From assembly GCA_015698045.1 (NCBI GenBank), contig BLAL01000285.1, forward strand, positions 3,412,001 through 3,476,000: a stretch of 64,000 nt of DNA, given 5' to 3'. A program made the position numbers and the translations under genes. Below the pieces are notes generated by a model, which made no database searches, had not been told where the DNA came from, and was given only the letters and a program-made list of their open reading frames with translations. Numbering within the stretch: position 1 is the first letter of the stretch; each line of letters begins with the position of its first letter. The DNA comes from Rhizophagus clarus (taxonomy: Eukaryota; Glomeromycota; Glomeromycetes; Glomerales; Glomeraceae). Positions 1 through 10,973 of this stretch are shown one piece after another.

Positions 1-1740
1 TAACTTACTGCCTATATTGTTAAATAATTTTAAGTAAAGAATTAAATTATACATGAATATTATATGAATATAATAGCATTAAATAATACATGACTTACGA
101 TCTAAATGTAGTTTAAAAAATATATATAAATATGCATAAATGTAAATAGAGTTAAAATAATATAACCCATAACTTACCAACTAAGGTAAATTACCGAATA
201 GTAAATTTGTTTAGTTAAAATATATTTGAATTGTAATTGGATTAAATAAATAACTTATTACTTACTTTCTATATTATTAAATAATTTTTAAAGGGTATCA
301 TATTGTTAATTTGATTACACAAGTACAACAAAATCAATAAATAATTTATAATTACCATCTGATAAATTTTTTTTTTAAATAAAAATTCGGTTAATTTAAT
401 AAATATTTTTGTGAAAATAATAAAAATAATAAAATTAAATGTCTTACGGTCTAAAACAATTTAAATAATTTTAAATAAAGAAAGTAATTAGAGTAAATTA
501 TAAGTAAAATACAATACATATAAAAATGTTTGTAACTTACAATCTAACAAAATTTTTGAATAAAAGAATTTGGTTAGATAAATTGAAACATGAATAACAT
601 GAATATAATAAAATTGAATAAATGGTTTGTAACTTACAATCTAGAAACATATTTTAAAATCAAATTTATTAGATTAAAAATGCATAATTGTCATAACAAA
701 ATTAAATAAAACACTTACATGCTATATTTTAAATAGTTAATTAGTAATGAATTTAGTCAGTCAAAATTACATAAATATTAAATAGATCTCTACAATAACT
801 TGTAACTTACCAGCTATAAATAGATTATTGAATGAAGAAACAGTTAGTTTAATCATCAATAAAATAGAATAAATTACTAGTAACTTACAATCTAAATAAT
901 TTTTTGAAAAAAAAAGAATTTAATCAAATTAAATAATGTGTGAATATTATACGATATAATATAGTTAAATAAATAACTTACATGCTATAATTTAAAATAA
1001 TTTTAAATTTGAAATGAAGAAATTTGATTTTAAGAATTATTTTAATATCCAATAAATACGATAGAATTAAATAAATAACTTTAATGTTAACGTTAATCAT
1101 AACTTACGATCTAAAATAATTTTAAATAAAGAATTTAGTTTATTTAAATTCTTATATAAATATAGTAATAAAATTAAAATAACTTACATACTGTAATATC
1201 ATTGGTCATGTATTAAATGAAAAAAATTAGTTAAATTTGTAAAAAATATATACAAAGTACAGCTAGGACTCCGAAAAAGGAAAAATGCAAATGAAGGCCT
1301 GCATAAAAAATAAAGCTTGAAATCCTGAGTGTAGAGTAATCGCTTTGCGTTATGTTACACGAATCATGTGCCGTATCATGCAGTAATTCATAAGGGTAGG
1401 CAAAAGTCTTTGATCTCTTTTCGGAGTCCTAAAAACTTACACCCTAGTTTGATTATTAGTTTTAAGCGTAAAAATCAATTAGATATTAAAATTAAATGTA
1501 TAAATCAAAATGTGTAAGAGAAAATAACTTACAATCTAATTATTTAAATTATACGTAAACATCAATAAAGAACACAATTGATTTAATTATATCTGCAGTA
1601 GATATTAATACAATAAAAATAAAAAAAATTCTTACTCTTTATTCCTACATTATTAATAATTTTAAACAAAGAATTAATTAATTAATTGTAATTATTATAT
1701 AGATACAATAAAAAAGTAAATAATTAATCATTTACCAGCT
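1..1740 (-). repeat. Tandem array of about 75-125-bp intron-like units
   Basis: The motif AG-NNN-GTAAGTTA (minus strand) recurs about every 75-120 bp through the first 1.74 kb. Between the motifs the units share a T/A-rich body with a recurring TTTATTTAAAATTATTTTAG-like 3' end and CTAA/TTAAC branch-like words, so they look like tandem copies of one ancestral intron unit. The acceptor AG and the donor GTAAG are nearly invariant, while the three bases between them vary freely (ATT, ATC, CAT, CTG, TAT, GGT, ACC, ATG, AAA, TTG, GCA). Confidence 0.75.
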
Positions 1741-2010
1741 TAATTATTAATGATTAAATAGATCATGAGTTCGCATGGAATATATAATTATTAAATAAGA
1801 ATATATTAGCGTAAATTATGCGAAAATCGACATAAAATATGAAAAATGATAGAATCAATAAACTTATAATTTTCAAATTCTTCGTATTACCTTCAGTTTC
1901 TTTATTACTTAAAACTATATTACAAACTTATTTAATTTAATTATGATTTGTGTTAACATTTGGGATTCACGTAATATACTTTTACCTTTAATATCATTGA
2001 TATGCGCCAT
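1..2010 (-). CDS. Putative micro-exon-array gene, partial (runs off left edge)
   Basis: I do not recognise a product. On the minus strand an ATG at 2010 opens a 25-nt exon (1986-2010), then a 24-nt exon (1891-1914). There follow 18 candidate micro-exons, 17 of exactly 3 nt and one of 9 nt, each framed by a TAG, CAG or AAG acceptor and a GTAAG, GTAAA or GTAAT donor. Their plus positions are 1736-1738, 1636-1644, 1533-1535, 1441-1443, 1188-1190, 1108-1110, 982-984, 889-891, 811-813, 719-721, 638-640, 541-543, 448-450, 356-358, 266-268, 178-180, 99-101 and 9-11. Introns are about 71-152 nt, except one of 250 nt that holds a MITE. The ATG fixes phase 1, and only that phase stays open: phase 0 has a TAA in the 9-nt exon and phase 2 meets a TGA. 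The peptide starts MAHINDIKVLSNKETE and is then Tyr-rich. A (TA)n stretch at about 2065-2087 could be the TATA region. Splicing is inferred, not shown. The alternative is one long intron made of tandem repeats. Confidence 0.5.
1266..1429. mobile_element. 164-bp MITE in an intron of the array (TA target)
   Basis: The inverted ends GGACTCCGAAAA and TTTTCGGAGTCC are flanked by TA on both sides (1264-1265 and 1430-1431), as for Tc1/mariner-type elements. It lies in the only oversized intron of the micro-exon array, 250 nt. Removing the element plus one TA leaves 84 nt, the size of the neighbouring introns, so it inserted after the array formed. Confidence 0.75.
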
Positions 2011-2060
2011 TGCTATGTATAAAACCGTACTTTCTTTATGAAAACAATTTTAACAATGTG

Positions 2061-2090
2061 GGGTTATATATATATATATATATATATGAA
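2061..2090 (-). promoter_or_regulatory. TA-rich candidate core promoter
   Basis: A (TA)n run lies about 55-80 bp upstream of the ATG at 2010 on the minus strand. It could serve as the TATA region of the micro-exon gene, but a TA microsatellite by chance is just as possible in DNA this AT-rich. Confidence 0.25.
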
Positions 2091-4186
2091 TTAATAATAG
2101 AATTCGAAAAACAAGGAGTTTTTCAATTGATTCAAATTTACTTGAGATTGCGCAATAATATTGATTACAATTACAAATCATGCACGACAAACAAACTGAT
2201 AATTTGTGTTATCCTACAGCCAAATAGGATCATGCTTTTTTCATTGTGCTGATATTTTTTTATTAAGCTATAAATAAACTACAATTGCAAAATAATTATT
2301 CATATACTAAAATATCGTGCACTTCATATACAGAGAAAATAGTTTAAAAAAAAGCTAAAAGGACATGTCACACGTCAGAATTATTAAACTGGAAATAGTT
2401 TAATATCGCATTTATAAGAATGATCATCAGCGGCTGCAGGATAACATCACAGTTCGCAGTTTGGTGATATTCTAGCCCCCTATCGAATAACTAAAGGCAA
2501 TTAATAAATGGCAAAAGTTGTGTAACAGTGAAGGAATTCCTTTTATTATTGAATGATGTTTTATCTTTGTTCTTTTAATGATAAATGGATACATACGGAT
2601 ATCTTTGTTTACATTATATTATTGTTTCTTAAAGAAACACAGTAAATAAAAACCAGCCTTAGTAACAATATGATATATTTTGTAATAATTTCAACTCTAT
2701 GAAGAAAATTATTATTAAAATTAAGCATTTATCATTGTTTATATTTGGTACAAAGATAAAATTATTGGTATTCCTTAAGAAAAAGCGATTTATCGGAAAA
2801 AATATATATATATATTTTTTATTTATTCAAAAAAAAAAAAAAAAAAAATCAAATATTTTATCAGCTCAATTTGAATTGTAAAAAAGGTATGTAGCAAAGT
2901 GAATTTTTTTATTTATTCTTTGCGGAACTGTCATGGACCGACAAACAGTTGTTTGGAAAATAATTATTTGATTGTGATAAATAAATGTTACGTTCCTAAC
3001 ATGCAACATAAACATCGGGAATTGCCGAAAACCGTGGGAACTTCATCCATAGCCAAATTTCCTCCAAAAAAAAAAGAAAAAGGGAAAAAAGGGACTCAAA
3101 TATTTCGCCAAAATCATTATATTTCCGACATTTACTAACGTTTACGTGATTTTTAAGATCATAATAAAAATTAAACCGCATAATTTTTTTAATATATATA
3201 TTGCATATACACATATATGTTAATTCTACGTTTTCTTATAAAAATAAAAAAATTTTTTTCTTTCATTATAATATTTTATTTAGTAATTATTAATATGTTC
3301 ATTACTGCCTAAAATTTTTCTGTTATATAGTACGAGATAGTTTATAAATAAAAAAGACATAAACAATCTTTTAAATTTCTCCTCATTTTTTTTATTTGTC
3401 AAGTTGTTCCCTCAATTCGTTATAATCATAAAAATAACATGATTTAATGTTTTTACTACTTTGCTTTTTTGTTCATCACTGCTAAATATTATATATATAC
3501 ATATATATATGCACAGTATATGATGTCTTATATTTTAGTTTTAAAAAAGTATTGTACAGGCAACGGTGAAATGACTGTCGGTGAAATGTTTGTCGATGAG
3601 GAAAAACGTTTAATTTATTTTCTTATTTCTCTCTTGAAAAAAATTCCTAGCGCTCTGCCCGAAAATATATTTTTGGAAACTTTAAATTACTTTTGACGAA
3701 AAAAGTAATATTATAATTAGTATTTTACTGTGTTTATTTACTTGTTTATTTTTATAGGAATATTGAAAATTTTAATGGGGTAATTAATAATCACATTAAA
3801 TCATGTTTATGATTTTATTAAACCTTTCAAAATATAAATTCATTCAACATAGGATTAATATGTATATTTTTGGGTGATATGTACGCTACCCGGAGTTTTA
3901 TGATTCAGTTAATCCGAATTTACTTAAAGTACAAATTATGTACGACAAATAAATAATCCAAATCATCCTTTAATTGATTGTTTAAAGTTGTTTAAAGTTG
4001 TGTAACACATTCAACCCTTTTCCTTTTATTGCAAAGGATTTAAATTTTATATTTTAGGACGGTTTATCATGTTATTTGTAATTACTTTCTTATATAGCTA
4101 CTTATGGATTTTATTTTCCTGTTACTATTTTTTATTTTAAAATTTACGGAATTCTATTAGAACCTTGGCACGTCAGTATGTCACGT
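2091..4186. other. No gene seen; diverged duplicate blocks
   Basis: I see no supportable gene. Short open frames here are low-complexity. Blocks at about 2110-2230 and 3885-3985 are diverged copies of each other: both carry ACAAAT(C/T)ATG(C/T)ACGACAAA followed by a similar tail. The segment 3565-3605 holds GTCGGTGAAATG-type words like those in the foldback element at 30.2-30.8 kb. There is a long A run at about 2830-2848. Confidence 0.5.
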
Positions 4187-4470
4187 CAGAACAGACAAAA
4201 TCGCGTTTACTTAACTTAGCGTTTAACTAAGCGTTTAAACAAGTGTCTATGATTTTATGCGATTATTTTCACACTTTAAACGTTTAATCCCTATTTTATT
4301 TTTTGGTATGTTTAGATTTCCATATCACACACATATATTAAATGTATATTAAACGCATATTTTAATTTTATATATTTTTAAATGTGTGCTACAAACAAAT
4401 AACAAAATATTTATTTTCAGATAAAATTAACGTTTAATGTGCAAGAATAAATGTGATTTTGTCTGTCCTG
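4187..4470. mobile_element. MITE, about 284 bp, family copy 1
   Basis: The ends are inverted copies of CAGRACAGACAAAATC followed by related T-rich sequence. No target duplication could be recognised. Its middle (TTAATCCCTATTT ... TTTAGATTTCCATAT) matches 52.98-53.04 kb, and both copies end in TTTTGTCTGTCCTG, so the two are copies of one family. Confidence 0.6.
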
Positions 4471-5641
4471 GGAAACGAGTCGACTGAGATGAATTTATAT
4501 TACTTAAATAAATAAATTCAAGCGATTGATGGGAAATTAACTTAAACGATAACTTGATATATTAAGATTTGGAATGACAATAAAATTTTACATTCCCGCC
4601 ACCATATGAGAGAACATATAAATATCAAAATACAACTATATTTTCAAAGGTTTTATATGATCCGACATATTATTATATCGGAGATTGATCGTACCCTTTT
4701 ACAGCCTAAAACCCTAAAATAGAGCGACGTGTTATTATACTTTGAAAAAAAAAAGTCAAAGAAAAATAATTATTTATTGGTAATTAAAATATGAGCTACT
4801 ATAATGTAATTTAATTAAGCGTGAGAAAAGTGGCTCTGTGAAATATTGAAATTTTTTTATTTTTATTTAGTATTAATAATAAGGGATTTTTTTTATTTAA
4901 AAGTTTCATATTATTAAAAAAAAAAAAAAAACCCTTTTTTTCACTTTTTGTTCTTATTTAAAAAAAATATTTTATCTATTTCTAAATCCTTAACTAAAAA
5001 CTTTTCTCATTATATGAAATTTTTATCGGATTAAACTTGTTATTAAATAATTGTTCTTCCAATAATGAAAAATACATATAAAAAATAAAATATGTTAAAA
5101 TATGTTTAATCGTTAATTTAATTATTTATTGGATTCAGGATAACTCTCATTAATATATTAAAATTTTCAAATCGAACTATTTTACATTTAATTCGCGTTT
5201 AGCTATTTTTAGATGATCATAATATGCGTCTGATGACAAGACAGACAAAACCTTTGCATAACTTTTGGTTGGATAATAATTTTAATTCGGTTCATAAATA
5301 TTAATCCAACACTTCGTAGGCAGTACTATGCAGATTTACAGCATAGTACTTCGTAAATTGTGGTTGAAGACATGCGAAATACTTAATATTAAAAAATATT
5401 CCTGATAGTATTTATACAATTTAGTGTTTGTGTCTTATTATTTAGAATAGTAGAGTGTCTAGAATTTAATTTTTTATAAAAAAAAAAAAATAAAATTTTG
5501 ATTTTTAATCAAAAATACTTTATTATTTTTATTTATTTGTTTATAGAAATGTAAAGACATTACATCGAAAAGAAATTAATACAATTTGTTTCTGAAATTG
5601 CGGTATGATAATCAATGATTGTTATAATAAATGGTGCCATA
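4471..5641. other. AT-rich, no gene seen
   Basis: Homopolymer-rich sequence without a coding signal, splice-site series or clear repeat boundaries. Confidence 0.5.
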
Positions 5642-6489
5642 TGCGCCGATTTACGGAATTAGAAAATCAGCCTAAATTAAGATTAAGGTTTTTTATAAAA
5701 TTTTGACCGTGACGTCATCCTATCAGAGAATTTACTTTACAAAGGGAAAAAAAGTTTTCCGTTATTCAGATAAACTCCATGTCAGTTCTATCAAATTTCT
5801 CATCAGTTTTTAAGTTAAGTACGTTGAAATTTCTGAAAGTATGCATATATTGTTATTTAGATCAAATACAAGCATTGGCCCTTTTTTTTCTTATTCTTTA
5901 AAAGTTTTTAATAATTCGTTGGAAAAAAAGTACATTATTCAATAAAATATTCAAGAAAATCCTAATCAAGACCGTTCCAACTTGATGTTTGTTTAACGTC
6001 CAGATTTTGAGAAAATTATGAAGGAGGAGGGGGTTCTAAATAACAAAAAACATAAAATTTCGGAAAATTTAGGAATTACGGGGACATTTAAACATATATG
6101 TGTCATTATACGTATATTAGAATTTAAATTTTTTAAAAAATAGAGGTGACGGACGTTAAAATTGGAACGGCCTAATAGCCTTATATGTAATATTGCATTG
6201 GAATAAAAATTTATTTAATATTTATTTTTTAAATAATTTATTCATTTGTCGTTAAATATTATGATTTTCCTCTTCTTTTTTTTTAAACAAACTAACTTTA
6301 TGATATTCTTCTCACTTTTTAGGATAGGTATTATTTTTCAGGTTGGAAAGGTGGGTTTACAATAAAAAACCTCGAAGGGATTATTCCTTCTTTTCAATAT
6401 TCTACGTGGGGAGAATTTAATTTAATCAGAGCTGCGTCACACAGCCGATTTAGTATCAGATGACCAACCTTTAATCCCGTAAATCGGCG
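5642..6489. mobile_element. 848-bp inverted-repeat element with nested MITE
   Basis: The left end GCGCCGATTTACGGAATTA is matched by an inverted right end (TAATCCCGTAAATCGGCG), with TA on both sides (5640-5641 and 6490-6491). No transposase is visible. A second inverted pair, GACCGTTCCAA.. near 5969 and ..TTGGAACGGCC near 6173, lies inside, each flanked by TTAACGTCC-like sequence. It is probably a smaller element inserted into the first. The class is inferred from the ends only. Confidence 0.6.
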
Positions 6490-8530
6490 TATTCTATTAA
6501 AATTAGACAACGAGTAAACAAGAAAACTGCGAATTCTTTATTCTATAACTAAATTTTGTAATCCTGACAAAAAAAAAGGAAAAAAAATTACTTAATTAAT
6601 CTATTTGCCATTATATTTCTCCTTTGAGCTGGCCTGCCATCCGAAAATCACTTTTACAGAGGAGGTTTTAATTATTATATTTTAATTAGATAATCAGTCA
6701 TTGGTTTAGTAAGAAAAAAAAATGAATTTTGACAAAGTTGATTTTTCTAAGCGTAGGTAGATGTTCAGTTAATGGTGATGAAAATAGTTTACACACAGTT
6801 AAAAAAAAAAAAAAAAATACGGAAATAATTACACTAAAATGTTTCAAACTTCTAATCTGCATAATATGGACGAATTATTTCTGATAATATGTATAACTGA
6901 CGGAAGAATTAACAAATTTTCACCTTTAATTCTCTCTATTTAATTTTAAACTAATATATTGGCTATTACTTACCGTTTTACCGAGTCCGATGATTTATAT
7001 AATTATAAAGACCTTAAGTTTTGTTAGTTTCAATTAATATTAAATAGAATTAATAAAACAAAAAGTATAGAGAGTTTTTAAGATTTTTATTTTTTTTTTA
7101 AGGAGTCACAGTATATTTAACATATCTCTATAAAAAAAAATTATAATATAAGAAAAAAAAAAATAAACAGAATGATGGAGGAAAAAGCATTTTAACATCG
7201 TTGTTTTTGGATTTTGTTTCATTTCTGATAAAGATACGTCGTTCAAACATTTAATTTTGCTTTTTGAGGCTTAATTTCTGTTAAAAGCAAAATTTTTATA
7301 AGCAGAATCGGACTACAATTAGTATTGGCGTAGCAGTGAATTTCCAACTTTGCTCAATCTATACTTTCGAATCAATCAACTGATGATAAAAGCAGAGCAG
7401 TGATCGTAATTGATAGCAAAATATAACTTTCTCCATGCTCCTCAATATCGATTGGATAACATCTTGTTATGCATGTAAATGGAATCGGACAAACCATTTA
7501 TCTGATTATCTATTTATCTTTCGATTAAACCGTTGTGATAAAGACAAAATTATTAAAATTTCAGTATGTTGTTAGCTGGTATCATCAAGAAATTTATTTA
7601 CAATAAGAACTACAAGGAAATCCACATCATTTATCATAGAAATCTGAATAGCTCTATAATTTTTCAAATACTTTATGACGAAATACATGACATAGATCTA
7701 CATGATTCCTCAATAAAATATGTGGATTCACATAAGCTATATAGATAAGTGTAGAATTCCACATGTTTATTAACTAACCTCTATTATGTGCGCTGATCTG
7801 TTTAAAAACTTCCGGATGATTATAAATCTTTCTTTTACATTTCAAAAAATCAAAATGTGTCTTTCGTCAGGATCACCAATACGTAATAAATTATTCTTTC
7901 ATAAAAATAAGTATTGTAATGTTTATTTATTAACAAATCGTTGAAAAGAAGTAAACTTTTATAAAAATGGAGGAATTATCGTTTTTTCTCCTCGTATTTA
8001 TCGCAAAGTCGAATGAATATCACTCGCTGATCAGTGATGATTATTTGGGCTATTGGACCATGGATATTGTCCAAATATTTAATTAGACATCCAATTTTAA
8101 CAAAATTTTATATAAATTTTTAGATGTGCAAAAAAATCTTCAATCTTAATAAATTACTAAACATTAATATTGATATTAGTATAAATTTTGGCCAAAAAAT
8201 TATGTACAATGCAGACTAAAATATGCTTATGCATTTTGGCATTTAGACATGGAGTGGATTATGTCCAATTGGCCCAATGTTCAATAGTCCAATTATGGGA
8301 ATTGGAAAATGTCCAATATAATCAAAAAAAAAATTTCTGTCTCACTTGTACTAATAATGACTTCATTTGAGTTCTAATTTTGTAAAAATATTGAATATAT
8401 GATTTATTGAAAAGTTATGTATATAATACATTATTAAATTAATTTAATAACATAAATAAATAAATAAATAAATAATGCATATATTCTTAAGCATGAGAAT
8501 AAAAAGTAAAGTGATATAAATGATAAATAA
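6490..8530. other. No gene seen; imperfect inverted repeat near 8.04-8.31 kb
   Basis: No supportable gene. A 60-codon open frame at 7566-7748 holds an HRNLNSS string faintly like a kinase catalytic loop, but lacks the rest of the domain. At about 8042-8310 the words TGGGCTATTGGACCATGG and, inverted, TTGGACTATTGAACATTGGG suggest a degraded MITE. A short AATA repeat lies at about 8453-8476. Confidence 0.4.
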
Positions 8531-8536
8531 ACTTTG

Positions 8537-10623
8537 TTAGCATTCAACTTTAGAAACAGTCAGTGCAAGATATGGTGAAGGCTTACTAACACCCATAGTT
8601 CTCTTTTTAAACTCAAAACCTTCTGTTGGCTTAAAAACAAAATTCCTAATTAACATGCTTAACAATATCTTAAACTCAGTTAAAGCAAACTTATTGCCTA
8701 TACAAGATCTTGTACCAGTGAGGAAGGGTAAATAATTTAGATTTGTCACATTTTTAGTTACTGAAGGGTCTAGCCATCTTTTAGGATCAAATTCATTGGC
8801 TGTTGGACCCCAGATTTCAGGCGATTTATGAAGTGCTAAAAGTGCAATCCTTATTGTAGTATTCTATTTAAAATAGTAAGTAATTAGAAATTGTAAACTT
8901 TTTAGATATATATTATACACGTATAATAAACAAATATACCTTTGGAATTAAATATTCTCCAAAAACTTTATCTTCAACATTAGTTCGACCAACAACCGGT
9001 GCTAAAATAAAATTTACCGATTTAATAAGGTGATTTTATAAATATTTTAATTTTAAGAAAAATTCATACCAGGAGAGTATATTCTTAAAGTTTCTTTAAC
9101 TATGCAATTCAAATATTCCAATGAATTAATTTCATCAAATGTAGGGTTAAATTTTGATTTATCAGGGAAAGCTTTAACTAATTCTTCGCGCAATAAATCT
9201 TGTTCATGTGGATAATGTGCAAGTGAATACAAACACCAAAGAGTTGTAGAACTTGTAGTTTCATGTCCTGCTATTAGGAATGTCATAATCTAATAATAAT
9301 TATAAATAAAATAATGCATCAATATTTAAAAAAAAAAAATGAGAAAAGTATTAATAAATTGACAGCATTAAGTACTTGATATTGTAATTCATCATTAGTT
9401 ATTTTCTCTTCATCGGGTAATGCCATGTTGATATTAATTAACAAAGATAATAGATCTTTGCTTTTCAATTCTCCATTTTTCGCTTCATTATATTTTTCTT
9501 CCATCAATTTCTTTGATACTCGGTTAATAATTGCACATGCATTTTTAAAATCCCTATTCATTTTTATTGGAATTTCTCTAAAAAATGGAATATAATTAGC
9601 TAACACGGTGGAGATAAAGCGTAAAGTAGGATTTGGACTGTTAAAAAGAGCATTATAAGCTTCTGCCAATTCGTTTGAAGATGTTAACGAATTAAATTCG
9701 TAATTAAATCCTAAATACATAAATAAATATAAATATAAGGTACTGTTATTATCATATTATAGTTGCGGCACGACTGCGAAACTATATACAGAATGTGTTG
9801 CAATGTTTTGATATAAAAAAATATATGTCCAAATCTAAGTTGTCGCAATTCATGAATTTTTAAACAGCACCTATATTTAGAAAAGATCAATCATTTTTTC
9901 TCACCAGCTAAGCCAATTACATCTAAAGTAGCTTTTGAGATGTAAGGTGTAAGATTGATGTTAGATTCTCCTGAGTTCACTTTATCTTCTATTAACCCTA
10001 TTAAGGTAGAAGCCACTCGAATAAATGTTGGGACCATTTCCTAGATTAAATAAATGTATTTTATTAAATTGATTTCCTGATTTTAGAATATATTCTCACA
10101 GATGAAATATAATTACTTTGACGTTATTATGAGCAAAGGCTGGATTCATCATTTTTCTCTGTCTCTTATGTTCTTCACCTTCCGCAAGCACAAGACCTCT
10201 CCCAGCAATTAAAATAGCATCAGCCAAAAGATTAGGTGGTTTAATAAAATCATAGACATGATTTAATGTCATATCTTGAATTATTTTTGTATCTGCAACC
10301 AAAATAGATGTTTGATTGAATATTCCATAGAATTTTACAATATTCCCATATTTTTGTATCCACTTAACATATGAGTCCTATATCATATATATACAAATAT
10401 ATATAAGATAGTACGTAAGTCGATAAATTATTAATTAAAATATAAATAATACTACCTCTTCCGTCAAAAGTGTTTTAATATTTCCAAAAAGTATACTTTC
10501 GGGTGGTGGCCCAGGAATCTTTCTCATAGGAGAAATATAAAATGGAAAAATAAATATTTTATAAGTGATCCATCCTATGATTCCTAACACAAAAAAGCCA
10601 GCTAGAGAAGACAAATTAAGCAT
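8537..10623 (-). CDS. Cytochrome P450 monooxygenase
   Basis: A haem-thiolate monooxygenase, probably anchored in the ER membrane; the substrate is unknown. Seven exons on the minus strand: 10456-10623, 10117-10377, 9905-10040, 9376-9710, 9070-9289, 8940-9001 and 8537-8863. All junctions are GT-AG and keep frame, giving 502 residues, normal for the family. Residues 4-26 form a hydrophobic anchor, followed by the Pro-rich hinge IPGPPP (36-41). The I-helix motif AGHETTS is at 307-313, the K-helix ETLR at 366-369, FDPKRW at 419-424, and the haem loop FLTGTRSCIG at 441-450 with Cys448 as ligand. No defects were found. It starts at the first ATG, just before the anchor, and a TATAAAG lies about 60 bp upstream. 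The fungal CYP family cannot be assigned by eye. There is no gene cluster around it. Confidence 0.95.
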
Positions 10624-10682
10624 TTTTGATTTTCTCTTTGTTTTTTTTTTTTTTTGTTTTTTTGAAAGAAATAGAGCGTGGA

Positions 10683-10689
10683 CTTTATA
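10683..10689 (-). promoter_or_regulatory. TATA box of the P450 gene
   Basis: TATAAAG on the minus strand, about 60 bp upstream of the P450 start codon, followed by a T-rich leader on the plus strand. Confidence 0.45.
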
Positions 10690-10973
10690 GATGACGGGTT
10701 CGGTAATTTAATTACCCGTTGTTTACTTGTTGTTTGTTGTTTACTTGTTTTATAGAAAAATTATTAATTTTCTGATATTTGATTGGACAGAAGACAATTG
10801 ATCGTCATTCACGCTGACTTTGTGGTTTATTGTAAATGCATTTTCCCACAGCTTCACGGAGTTTTTCGGAAATTCGATTTATCAAGTTAACACCGTGTGA
10901 CTTAACTTTATTCATTTTGACAATAAATGTTAAAAGAAAAAAAAATAGAAAGTTCATTTCATTATGTACTATT

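Noticed and set aside
1-1740. CRISPR array
   Set aside because: The regular spacing invites the idea, but the repeated word is a splice donor/acceptor pair, the spacers resemble each other, and the genome is eukaryotic.
2699-3214. Overlapping short open frames on both strands
   Set aside because: Lys/Ile/Phe-rich translations of homopolymer runs, with no splice context, homologous motif or start context.
7566-7748. Possible kinase catalytic-loop fragment (HRNLNSS)
   Set aside because: Only one weak motif; no DFG, glycine loop or flanking kinase sequence in any frame.
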